A stretch of 15,224 bases of DNA from NCBI GenBank assembly GCA_903823545.1, contig CAIJTL010001017.1, positions 1-15,224 on the forward strand. Direction: 5' to 3'. A program made the position numbers and the translations under genes. Shown here one piece after another: positions 1 to 8,800 of this stretch (position 1 is the first letter of the stretch; each line of letters opens with the position of its first letter). Source of the stretch: an uncultured Planctomycetaceae bacterium (lineage in GTDB: Bacteria > Planctomycetota > Planctomycetia > Planctomycetales > Planctomycetaceae). The notes below the pieces were generated by a model. The model worked only from the letters and a program-made list of their open reading frames with translations. It had not been told where the DNA came from and did not search any database.

Positions 1-446
1 CCACAGTGCGAAACACTGAGCAAGAAGAGGATGTGTGACGTGATGACCGAATACTTCGTCATTGTGCTCAAGCTGTCGAGCAGATTCAGGTACGTGTAAA
101 GGACTGCGGCGATGACCGTTGAAATTCGTGTACACCAGCCAATGCACGTTGTGAAGCACGCGAAGCTCAGGATGGTCATGATCGCGACAGCGACACCACC
201 TGATGGGATCGGAAGCAAGTTGAAGAAGCCATAGTTGTCGGCCAACGGAGCCGGAGCTCCGTCCAACGAGTACAATTCGCGTGTGTAAATCCAACGAGGA
301 ATTGTTACCAACAAACAAGCAATGCCGATCAAGATTCGAAGCACGGCGAGACCGAACGGTGTTTCTTCTGCAAAGAAGAACTCATTGAGCCGATCGCGCA
401 GCCCGACCTTTGTGGCGTTCTCGGAATTCATTGTCGATACATTCAT
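1..446 (-). CDS. HTTM-domain integral membrane protein, partial
   Basis: The reading frame is open from the window's left edge to an ATG at 446, giving about 148 N-terminal residues; the C-terminal part lies outside. The start has a GAGG at 453-456, six bases upstream. Other in-frame ATGs exist at 512, 458 and 428, so the true start could be a little longer or shorter. The translation begins with a charged stretch ending in FFFAEETPFG, then a membrane segment (LAVLRILIGIACLLVTI), a short loop with DNYGFFNLLPIP, a second hydrophobic stretch, and a segment resembling ITSHILFLLSVSHCG. This order (FF..ETP..LA..R.., NLLP, H.LFLL....CG) is typical of HTTM domains, the membrane part related to vitamin K-dependent gamma-carboxylase. 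No reaction can be assigned. It follows the 222-residue gene ending at 530 on the same strand and is probably cotranscribed with it. Family assignment is by recalled pattern, not by search. Confidence 0.75.
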   Translation of the reverse strand, partial: MNVSTMNSENATKVGLRDRLNEFFFAEETPFGLAVLRILIGIACLLVTIPRWIYTRELYSLDGAPAPLADNYGFFNLLPIPSGGVAVAIMTILSFACFTTCIGWCTRISTVIAAVLYTYLNLLDSLSTMTKYSVITSHILFLLSVSHC

Positions 447-529
447 GATCAGCCTCATGGCATAGAGTCGTTGAATCAAATCAGCCGAATGTCCGTCGGA
501 GATGCCGCACATCGTCGACAAATCGAAAA

Positions 530-1198
530 TCAATTTCCGAGCGGCGATGGTATTGCAGACATAGATGACAGCGTGGCGTCGACTTTTTCCTGGGACGCAC
601 CGGAGTCTTTCATAGGCTGGATCGCGAACATCGGCTGACCTCTTGAGATGTCAGCCATTAGTCGCGGGTTGTCAGCAATCGTCAGATTGGTTTGAAAGCT
701 CAACCACGGTGAAGCGCTACGTATGATCTTGCCATCCGCAGTCATCTCGGTCCGCAAGCGATAATACGAGAACGGCATCTTTGGCTCTGAATAGCGCCGT
801 TTCCAAACGTGGTCCGGCAAGTTGTATTTTTTGGCCCAGCACTCTTCGACGACATACAGCCGAGTCATTGGCTCGTGTTGTGTGTGCTTCAGCGTATTTA
901 GCGCCATCGCCTGCGGGTAAGAATTGAACGAGTCGTAATGCTGGCGGCTGATGTCGCCATAAGGGTGATAGTCTCCCCAGGGTCCTGGCGCGAGTTCGTA
1001 GAACTTGCCGCTTTCACCTTGGCCGACGATGTGGGTGCGGTTTTCGTAGGCAGCCCAACCGCAAAACATATCCCACACGATGAAGTACATCGAAGGGTGA
1101 GAACCTTCGTGATAGTTCGCTCCGTGCGCGATCAACCCGAAGAGCAGCGCTCCCAAATACGCTGTGATTCCAAAACTTGTCAGCCATCGTCGAACCAT
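530..1198 (-). CDS. Hypothetical membrane-anchored protein next to HTTM gene
   Basis: A 222-residue protein. The ATG at 1198 is chosen because a near-perfect Shine-Dalgarno (AAGGAGG, 1205-1211) sits six bases upstream; a longer frame to 1273 has no comparable signal. Residues about 7-25 (FGITAYLGALLFGLIAHGA) form one membrane segment or uncleaved signal anchor, followed by a soluble part rich in aromatic residues and His: YFIVWDMFCGW, an ELAPGPWGDYHPYGDISRQHYDSF stretch split across about residues 63-86, and a YYRLRTEM motif. I do not recognise a named domain. It lies about 80 bp upstream of the HTTM gene on the same strand, so a two-gene unit is likely and the two products may act together in the membrane. 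The C-terminal 25 residues are polar and probably disordered. Function unknown. Confidence 0.85.
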   Translation of the reverse strand: MVRRWLTSFGITAYLGALLFGLIAHGANYHEGSHPSMYFIVWDMFCGWAAYENRTHIVGQGESGKFYELAPGPWGDYHPYGDISRQHYDSFNSYPQAMALNTLKHTQHEPMTRLYVVEECWAKKYNLPDHVWKRRYSEPKMPFSYYRLRTEMTADGKIIRSASPWLSFQTNLTIADNPRLMADISRGQPMFAIQPMKDSGASQEKVDATLSSMSAIPSPLGN

Positions 1199-1204
1199 GA
1201 CAAA

Positions 1205-1211
1205 CCTCCTT
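1205..1211 (-). promoter_or_regulatory. Strong Shine-Dalgarno fixing start at 1198
   Basis: On the minus strand the sequence reads AAGGAGG, six bases before the ATG at 1198. It is the best ribosome binding site in the window and decides against the longer frame that reaches 1273. Confidence 0.85.
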
Positions 1212-1355
1212 GTCTGTCTTGAGCAGTCGAATTGAACGACGGCGAAATAGTCGAGATTGCTGAAATCGGTCAAGGCGCATTGAGGCTTTCTGAGTGCTGA
1301 ATCTGCGAGAAATTACGGGCAATGAGCGGCCTCGCGCATTGCGAAGTGGTCGCGA

Positions 1356-1547
1356 TTAAACGCGCGCGCGATTTCGCATCTCCGCACACAAACTTGCGAG
1401 CAAATAGGCAACCCATTCCTCCCACTCATCCCGACCTCTCAATGTGAACTTGGCAAATTTGACGCACGTTTTGCCCGCCGCACGAGACAAAGTCCGGTGA
1501 ACATCACTTTCCCAGTGGAGGCTTTCAAATCGCTCGCCCGATTGCAT
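1356..1547 (-). CDS. Possible small ORF, 63 residues, unproven
   Basis: An ATG at 1547 shortly follows an in-frame stop and opens a 63-codon frame. The product contains GRDEWEEWVAYLLASLCAEM near its end, and its codons look like coding sequence (many GAN, GCN and GGN codons). There is no recognisable ribosome binding site, no known domain, and it occupies most of a divergent promoter region. It would leave only 25 bp to the large plus-strand gene. It may be a real small gene, a remnant, or chance. Confidence 0.22.
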   Translation of the reverse strand: MQSGERFESLHWESDVHRTLSRAAGKTCVKFAKFTLRGRDEWEEWVAYLLASLCAEMRNRARV

Positions 1548-1559
1548 GTCTGATCACCC

Positions 1560-1565
1560 AAGGAG
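1560..1565 (+). promoter_or_regulatory. Shine-Dalgarno fixing start at 1573
   Basis: AAGGAG followed by a seven-base spacer and ATG at 1573. The upstream in-frame ATG at 1546 has nothing comparable, so the start is placed nine codons further in. Confidence 0.8.
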
Positions 1566-1572
1566 TGCGGAG

Positions 1573-4500
1573 ATGAATGGATTCGTTCCCTCCGGTCGTC
1601 TGACTTGGCCAATCAGATGGAATCGTCGAAACGTTGTGCCGATTGCGAGTTCGCCTAAGCAACAGGCTCGTGGACGTCATACGACACTCATCACGGCGGT
1701 CTGGTTTGTGATGAGCCTCTCTCTTTTCGGAGTGGGAACGCAATCCGCGATTGCGCAGCAACTGATCTTCAGTGACAGTCCGACTTTCAGCGAAATGGTC
1801 GAGGAGTCGAAGAGACCGACTTTCTTTAAGCAACCGGACTCTCGACCTTCGGATGATTGGAGCAAGAGTCCGAAGGGTCTGCTGAATCCTTCGCCAGCAT
1901 CGTCCCAGCAAGCTCAGATTCAAAAACCATCATTTCCGAGGGACGTGACGCCACGAAAATCCGTCGCCGAAGTGATCGATGAAATACGGAACTCAGCGTC
2001 GTTATCGAAGCCGCTCGATGAGCCTCCACAGTCGGGCAAAGGTGGCACTGTATGGCGTTTTCCAGACAAGAACATCGAGTTCACCGATCCTGGAGGAAGC
2101 TGGGATCGGCTGACCAAGAATGACATCGAAAATCAGAAAATTGTCCTTGCGTTGGGAAGCAAACTAGACACCACATTCTTTATCGTCAGCGCAGAAGAGG
2201 TGGGAACGGAGTTACGTTTCAAGCCATCGGACCTCGTGATGGAAACAAAAACTCGCATTCAAGCTGCGATGCGTGATGCAACCATTGCGGACGAGCGTCC
2301 CTATCGAGCGGCCGGCATCGACGGGCATTTCATTGAGGCCACCGGCACGTACAACACCGATCCAGGCAAAGCGCCGACATGTACTTTGAATTGGGTGGGA
2401 CTTCACAAAGGAATGTACTACCGGGCGACATTCTCTGGCCCACAGCATCAACGAGATGAGCTTACGGAGACGTTTGGTGACTTTCTCGGTCGCATCCAAC
2501 TGATTGATCCGAATCGAATCATCGAGAAGTCGTCGATCTATCCAGGGGTTATTGGAGTCGAACGCTGGGGGATGAAGCTGACATGCGAAGGGACTACGTG
2601 GATTCCGCAGAAGGACCTGATGAAGGATTACGGCGAAAACACGCTGATCGCGACTCAAATTTCGCCGAACGGGTTCCTGCAAACCAAAGCCTATTCTCTG
2701 TTCGGAAAACGCATGCCTCAAGACGCTGCTGTCACTGCGGCATTACTTTCGTTCGGAATCAAATTGGAAGAGGTTCGACTTTCTGCCCAAGCAGTCACGG
2801 TTGGCAAACACAAAGGGGTGAAGGTCCGGGTAAATCTGCAAACAGGAAATGCAGCCGATGCCCTTGTGATCGTCTCTAACGATACAGTCTGGGTCACACT
2901 CGTCTCGCTTCCAACCGAAGACCGAATGCGACAACAACGTGTCGACGAAATCATTCACCGCTTGGAGTTCATGACGCCGACGGATGCAATCAAACTTGAT
3001 GATCTCGCCGCGAAAGAAGGAGATCGTCACGTTACCTTCTTCATGGCGATCGCCTCGCATTGCATGAAGTTGAAGCAGGTGGAGCAAGCTCGCGAATTTG
3101 TTCATATGGCGGTCAAGCTAAAGCCCGGCTCGCAAGAGTTGGCGGAAGCGGGGATCGACATGATGGTGACGGCTCGCGACCTCACAGGCGCGTTGTCTAT
3201 CTTCAAATCCGCACCACGTGAACTCTTCTTGGACCCAAGTCGACAAGCTCAATTTGCCTGGATCTTGGGGCTCGAAGGCCAAACCGAGGAAGCGATCAAA
3301 CAATACGGTCGGGTTTTTCCAAGCAAGACTGCAGACGACTCGTTTCTGGAAAACTACCTCTCGTTGTTAGTCAAAGCTGATCAAGTCGATAAAGCGCTGA
3401 GTGTTATTGAAGCAGTGCTGATCGACCGCCCGACAGTGCGACTCTACATGGCTCAGAGTTCATTACTTGGAATCGCTGGAAGGCATGATGAGGCAATCGA
3501 GGTCTTGAAGAAACAACGTGACGCAGCGCCGTTAGCAATCCCCGAATTGAACTTCGCTCTCGCGGAAGCATTGCTTGAGGGGAACCGTGTCGAGGAATCA
3601 CTTGTCGAAGTACAAAGTTTGATCGACTCTGGACTCGATGGCTCGCAGACGATGATTCTGAAAGGTGTCGCTGAGTTACGTCTCGAACGCCTCGCCGAAT
3701 CACGTCGAACCTTTGAGACGATTCTGGCGAAAGACAAAACCAACCCAACCGCTCAAAAGCTGTTAGAGATTGTCGCTGCCAAATTGGGCCAGGGTGATTT
3801 CCTAGAAGTCCGCGACCGAATTGAACCAGTGCCTCTCCCTGCGTCGCTCGCAAACTTTACGGCGAAGCAACCACCTTTACGTGAAGGTGACGGAGCCTGG
3901 ACCGCACTGTCGGCTCGATCAATCCATTTCCAAGCGGGGAAAGAGTTCCGCGCAACCGTGACCTCGGTGATTCACATCCTAGATCGCCACGGGGTCGAAG
4001 CTCATAACAATTTGAAGTTCTTGTTCTCACCGTTGAGTGAGCAGGTTTTCGTCAACCGCGTTGAGGTTTTCGACGAACGAGGCCAGTTGACTGGGGCGGT
4101 CAAATTGGAGGACTGCTATGTCCAGACAAATCACGACAACGGGCTTGCGACGTCAAAGAAAGTGCTCAACGTTCCGGTTCCGGGCTTACATCCAGGTTGT
4201 CGACTTGAGTACCAAGTGACCTATCGTGATCGCGGAGCACCGAAACGATTTCCCTTCACACAACATGACTCCTCCAAGCTAACTCCGACAGCACGTAGTG
4301 TCCTGTATGTGACCGGTGATGTCGCTGCGGTCCAATGGTCTGGTCCGAATCCGATCAAAACTGCGAGCGGACTTGTTTGGGACAACACTCAGCCAGGACG
4401 CATCGTGCCTGAGGTGTATCTCGACGACACGCAGGTATCTCCGACTTTGGTTTCCATTGGTGATCGCCAAATCAATTGGGAGAGCGAGTCTCGCGATTAT

Positions 4501-5691
4501 TTGAATGAACTGAAAAGCCGCTTGGTCATCGATCCGCAAATGACACAGATTGTGGCCCAGCGATTGAACGATAAACCAAAAGCAACTGCCGAGCATAAGA
4601 TCAATCTCTTGGCCGCTTGGGTTCAGCAGCAGATCACGTATCAGGGAATCGAATTTGGGCGTCGCGGCCAAATCATGCCACCGGTCGATCAAACATTGCG
4701 AAATCGGTTTGGTGATTGCAAAGAGCATTCTTTATTGCTTGTTCAATTGCTCCGATCGGCTGGCATCAATGCGCACTTGGCACTCGCAGACACCAACTCC
4801 CCCGTCGTGACGACAGTTCCGTCAATGGACCAATTCGATCACATGGTTGTGTATGCCGAAGACGAACGAGGGCCGCGTGTCATCGACTGCACCGATAAAG
4901 CATCAGACCTGGCGCTACGAGTCCCCGTATCGTTAGCGATGTCGCAAGTGCTCGTTTTAGATGCAAATAAGCCGCGGTTCTATCAAATCCCGGAAGTTCC
5001 GAATGAGCACTCGCGGCTCTACATGGACCGAACCATCCAAGTCGACGAGTCCGGAACGGCAATCGTCACGGAAAAACTATCCGCGTATGAGTACGCGGCG
5101 ATGCCTTACCGACACGCCCTCATGGATGCACGGCCCGAATCAAGACGAGAAATTATCCAAGCGGTCTTACTGCCACGTGGCTCAAATGCCACGTTGATCG
5201 AGACTCAAATCGACAATCTCAATGACCATTCGAAGCAGCTCATCATTCGCGCGAAGTACTCGTTGCGAGATCAGCTTCACAACTTCAACGGGCAATTGAT
5301 CGGTCGTTTGCCCTGCTATTTCGAGACGAACATGTTTGACCTCAACTCAAACGGTTCGACAGACAGAATCGCTCCGTTTCGATTGCGATCACAACGCGAC
5401 GTCACAGTGAGAACTCGTGTTACTTTGCAGCCGGGCTTTGAGATGACGCCACTCCCGGCGAACATTTCAAAGGTCGAACGATTTACAGAACTGGTCCGAA
5501 TAACTTCCGAAAAAGACGGAGTCATCGAAATTCGAAGCCGCGTTCGTCGTCCACCCGGTCGCTTTGAGCCATCAGATTGGAAAACGTTAAACGAAGCACA
5601 AGCCAAAGCTCGTGACCTCTTCAATCCGAAGGCTCAAATCTCTCGACGAATCCTGCAGCAAGTCAACGGTGACAAAGCAAACCCTCAATAA
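1573..5691 (+). CDS. Large exported TPR / DUF3857 / transglutaminase-like protein
   Basis: A 1372-residue protein (1381 if the ATG at 1546 is used; 1573 is preferred for its AAGGAG). A long basic N-region is followed by a hydrophobic core (LITAVWFVMSLSLFGVG) and an AIAQQ cleavage-like site, so export is expected. After a Pro/Ser-rich linker come two similar modules (about residues 161-313 and 329-470) resembling PsbP/DcrB-like folds, then TPR-like helical repeats (about 483-736), a DUF3857-type beta domain (about 790-960), and a transglutaminase-like core. The candidate triad is Cys1049 (in RFGDCKEHS), His1090 (in QFDHMVVYAE) and Asp1105 (in RVIDCTDKA). The C-terminal 250 residues resemble the DUF3858-type beta region that follows such cores. 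The intact triad suggests a cysteine hydrolase or acyltransferase acting on protein or peptide outside the cytoplasm; the substrate is unknown. It stands alone on the plus strand and converges on secDF. Confidence 0.9.
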   Translation: MNGFVPSGRLTWPIRWNRRNVVPIASSPKQQARGRHTTLITAVWFVMSLSLFGVGTQSAIAQQLIFSDSPTFSEMVEESKRPTFFKQPDSRPSDDWSKSPKGLLNPSPASSQQAQIQKPSFPRDVTPRKSVAEVIDEIRNSASLSKPLDEPPQSGKGGTVWRFPDKNIEFTDPGGSWDRLTKNDIENQKIVLALGSKLDTTFFIVSAEEVGTELRFKPSDLVMETKTRIQAAMRDATIADERPYRAAGIDGHFIEATGTYNTDPGKAPTCTLNWVGLHKGMYYRATFSGPQHQRDELTETFGDFLGRIQLIDPNRIIEKSSIYPGVIGVERWGMKLTCEGTTWIPQKDLMKDYGENTLIATQISPNGFLQTKAYSLFGKRMPQDAAVTAALLSFGIKLEEVRLSAQAVTVGKHKGVKVRVNLQTGNAADALVIVSNDTVWVTLVSLPTEDRMRQQRVDEIIHRLEFMTPTDAIKLDDLAAKEGDRHVTFFMAIASHCMKLKQVEQAREFVHMAVKLKPGSQELAEAGIDMMVTARDLTGALSIFKSAPRELFLDPSRQAQFAWILGLEGQTEEAIKQYGRVFPSKTADDSFLENYLSLLVKADQVDKALSVIEAVLIDRPTVRLYMAQSSLLGIAGRHDEAIEVLKKQRDAAPLAIPELNFALAEALLEGNRVEESLVEVQSLIDSGLDGSQTMILKGVAELRLERLAESRRTFETILAKDKTNPTAQKLLEIVAAKLGQGDFLEVRDRIEPVPLPASLANFTAKQPPLREGDGAWTALSARSIHFQAGKEFRATVTSVIHILDRHGVEAHNNLKFLFSPLSEQVFVNRVEVFDERGQLTGAVKLEDCYVQTNHDNGLATSKKVLNVPVPGLHPGCRLEYQVTYRDRGAPKRFPFTQHDSSKLTPTARSVLYVTGDVAAVQWSGPNPIKTASGLVWDNTQPGRIVPEVYLDDTQVSPTLVSIGDRQINWESESRDYLNELKSRLVIDPQMTQIVAQRLNDKPKATAEHKINLLAAWVQQQITYQGIEFGRRGQIMPPVDQTLRNRFGDCKEHSLLLVQLLRSAGINAHLALADTNSPVVTTVPSMDQFDHMVVYAEDERGPRVIDCTDKASDLALRVPVSLAMSQVLVLDANKPRFYQIPEVPNEHSRLYMDRTIQVDESGTAIVTEKLSAYEYAAMPYRHALMDARPESRREIIQAVLLPRGSNATLIETQIDNLNDHSKQLIIRAKYSLRDQLHNFNGQLIGRLPCYFETNMFDLNSNGSTDRIAPFRLRSQRDVTVRTRVTLQPGFEMTPLPANISKVERFTELVRITSEKDGVIEIRSRVRRPPGRFEPSDWKTLNEAQAKARDLFNPKAQISRRILQQVNGDKANPQ

Positions 5692-5770
5692 CCATCTTCG
5701 GCCAGACTTCCATCGCATTGAATGAAGTCCAGTGAAACCATTTCGAGAAACGTGTTGACGCTCAACAAAA

Positions 5771-5803
5771 ACGACTTGGAGTGTCAGCAACACTCCAAGT
5801 CGT
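5771..5803 (-). terminator. Rho-independent terminator of secDF, possibly bidirectional
   Basis: Perfect 14-bp arms (ACGACTTGGAGTGT at 5771-5784 and its complement at 5790-5803) with a five-base loop; an A-T pair adds a fifteenth base pair outside. Read on the minus strand, the hairpin is followed directly by TTTTGTTGAG, so it fits as the intrinsic terminator of the gene ending at 5830. On the plus strand no T-run follows, so it is a weaker stop for the gene ending at 5691. Confidence 0.85.
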
Positions 5804-5829
5804 TCAAGAAAAACTATGGTTGACTCGGG

Positions 5830-8800
5830 CTACTTGTGATTCGACAAAGCCCGGTTTTGGTTCTGTTCGCGGTTCATCATCCAGAGCAAAAATGGACTGG
5901 CAATAAAGACTGTGCTGTAAGTCCCGACGAGCGTTCCGACCAACATACAGAACGCAAAGCCGTGGATACCTTCGCCGCCCACGAAGTACAGAATTGCAAC
6001 GACGATGAATACCGTGGTTGCCGTCAGAATCGTTCGCGACAGAGTTTGATTGACGCTGTCGTTCACCATCTGTGCCGTAAGGTTGGGGTTACGACCACGA
6101 ATTTCACGAACGCGGTCGAAGATCACGATCGTGTCATTCAACGAGTATCCAATGATCGTCAAGAACGCCGCAACGACCGACAGGTTGAGCTTGAAATCAT
6201 CAAGCCCTAACAACGGGCCAAGCGTCGGAATCTTCGAGAGGTAATAGGCCATCGGCAGACATGCCAGGACAAACAGCACGTCATGGAATACTGCGACCAC
6301 GGCCGCAACACCAAAGTCAGCTTTGGTAAACCGGAACCACAAATAAATGATCGTGGCAGCACCGCTCGCAAGTAGAGCCAAGACTGCCATATATCGCATG
6401 TCTTCTGCGACCGAACTGGCGAAATTGCTAACTTCTTCAAAGATCGGAGTCGTCTCCATCGTCTTTTGCATTGCAGCGAGAGCCGTCTCTAAATCGCTTG
6501 TTGGTACCGTCGTGCGAGCCTCAAACAAAATCTTCGAGTAGCTTCGGACGGCGCCTTCCTTCGCAGATGTTCCAGAGCCTTCGAGGCCGGTCAAACGAAA
6601 CAGTGCTTCTGGTTCGACGTAAGACTTGTTGACCTTCTGCAATTCAGTCATCAGATAAGCGGTCGCGGTCGATGCTGTGAGCTCACTGCTGAAAGACAAT
6701 TCCGAACGAAGTCCACCGGCGAAATTGTCGTCTGCATCTGAGTCAGTTTTTAGTGGCGTGTCAGCCGTATCAGTCTTCGCGGGTGTCTCTGAATCTTTCC
6801 CCTTAATCGCTTCAGTTTTTTCTGGATCGGCCTTTTTCTCGTCTTGCTTATCTGCCTTCTTAGTCTCAGCAGTCTTTGGTTTTTCGTCTTTTTCTTCTTC
6901 GCTGGTTTCGGGCTTCTTTTCTTCGTTCTTCTTTTCCTCAGCAGACGGCTTTTCAGCTTTATCTTCAGGCTTCTTTTCCTCTTCTTTCGCGGAAGCCGCT
7001 TTCACATCATCGTCACCTTGAGCAACCGGGACTCGCTCTGAAAGGTCACTAAACACGACGTTGCTGTTTGTTTTCTCTGACTCAGATTTCGATACCGACT
7101 TTGAAAGTGGCGTGAACTTCAAAGTCACTCGCTTGAGTTCATATTTTTGGTCAGCAAACGTTTGAGAAATTCCGTCGCGGATTTTGTTGACGTCTTGCTC
7201 TTTGGTTCGCAGTCGGAACTGACGCCCGGATTCAGATACGGCACTTTCGTCAGACAACGCCAACCGTTCGAGCGACATGCTGTTCGAGAAGGTGGCACTT
7301 AACTTTGCTCGCACGTCATCAATTTGCTGTGGCTCTTTGAATTGGAATGTAACCATCGAGCCACCGCTGAAGTCGATATCCAAACTCTCGGTTCCACGGG
7401 CAAATAGCAATACAAGACCGACGACGATGAACGATGCAGAAAATGTGGCTGCGGCCTTCATTTTTGAAATGAAGTCGTATTTCGGAACGCCGATGAGCTT
7501 GCCCATCTTCAATTCTTTGACCCAACGTTTCCGCTCGGCAATGTCGAACATTAAGTGCCCGAAATACAGAGCCGAGAACATACTCATTGTGATGCCGATG
7601 AAGAGACTGACTGCGAAACCCTTGATCTGATCTGTGCCGATCATGTAGAGCACGACCGCCGCAATCAGGGTCGTGATGTTTGAATCGACGATTGCGGAGA
7701 GTGCCTTGTCGAAGCCATTGAAAATGGTCATTCGCAAGCTACTTCCTCGCGCCATCTCTTCACGCATCCGTTCATAAATCAGCACGTTTGTGTCAACGGC
7801 CATACCAATCGTTAACACCATTCCAGCGAGGCCAGGCAGCGTGAAGGTGGCATTGCAGATCGCCATCGAACCGAGAATCAAAACTAAATTCAAAACCAGC
7901 GACAGGTCTGCGATGACGCCGGAAAATCGGTAGTAAGCCAACATAAAGATGAACACGCCAAGTGATGACAACCAGATCGACATCATCCCTTTGCGTTGTA
8001 CATCAACACCCAACAACGGGCTGATCGAAAACTCGGCGATTGGTTCTGGATTGATTGGCAGGTCCAAAGCACCCGCGTTGAGCACACCAACCAGTGCCTG
8101 CAACTCCTGTTGCGAGAAGTTTCCAGTGATTTGACCGTTATCACTGATGGTTGAGTTGATGTTCGGTGCTGAATGCAATTGCCCGTCGAGCAAGATCGCG
8201 AGTTGCCGTTTGTGGCCATCATTCGATGGGCGATTGCTGTTCGTCAGACGAAAGAACCGTGATGCACCTTCTCCATTGAATGAGAAGTTGACTGCTGCCG
8301 ATCCAGTTTCTGAAAGTCCAACCGTAGCGCGTGTCAAGAAACGTCCGGTGACGACGTCATCTTCTTTTTCTTGAATGATCAAGACCTGTGTCACGGGCAC
8401 ATCTTTGCCCAGTTTTGGATCTCTGCGTTCTACGGCTCTAGTCGCGACTTGTGCTGTACCACTTGACGGAACTTCGCCAATGGGGGAAACCGTTCGCCAG
8501 ACTGCGATGACTCGGCTTCCGTCCGTCACGGTATCTTTGGTCTTCGGTTGAGCGAGGCCTTGTTTGATGATGCTGCTGTGGTTGCGCGAGTTCGCAACAA
8601 TGCCGAACTCCAAACTACCAATTCGAGTCATGCTCCGCTTTTTGTCAGCCACAACACCTTGGTCGGCTCCCGGAATGATGATTTCGATGCGATCAGTCCC
8701 GACCCGGCGGACGGCGACTTCTTCTGTCCCCGATGGATTGATTCGTTTTTGAATGGTCTGCACCAATTGATTCATCGCTGAATCAACGTTCTTGCCCTCA

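Larger units (their letters stand above)
1199..1572. other. Divergent intergenic region
   Basis: This 374-bp stretch separates the minus-strand gene starting at 1198 from the plus-strand gene starting at 1573, so promoters for both should lie here, but I see no convincing -35/-10 pair. It contains a (CG)5 run at 1361-1370, flanked by short inverted repeats (GCGAA at 1341-1345 with TTCGC at 1373-1377; TCGCG at 1350-1354 with CGCGA at 1367-1371), and an octamer GCGCATTG at 1275-1282 and 1334-1341. A possible small minus-strand ORF (1356-1547) is listed separately. Confidence 0.6.

Noticed and set aside
1361..1370. (CG)5 run as a possible Z-DNA or regulatory element
   Set aside because: Only ten bases, with no supporting context; recorded in the intergenic entry but not claimed as functional.
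3404..3853. Long minus-strand frame opposite the giant gene
   Set aside because: Lies entirely antisense to a strongly supported coding region; composition (Arg/Ser/His-rich) is typical of a shadow frame.
6677..7021. Open plus-strand frame rich in Ser and Phe
   Set aside because: It is the complement of the Lys/Glu-rich tract of secDF; GAA/AAG codons read backward give TTC/CTT and never stop codons. No start signal or domain.
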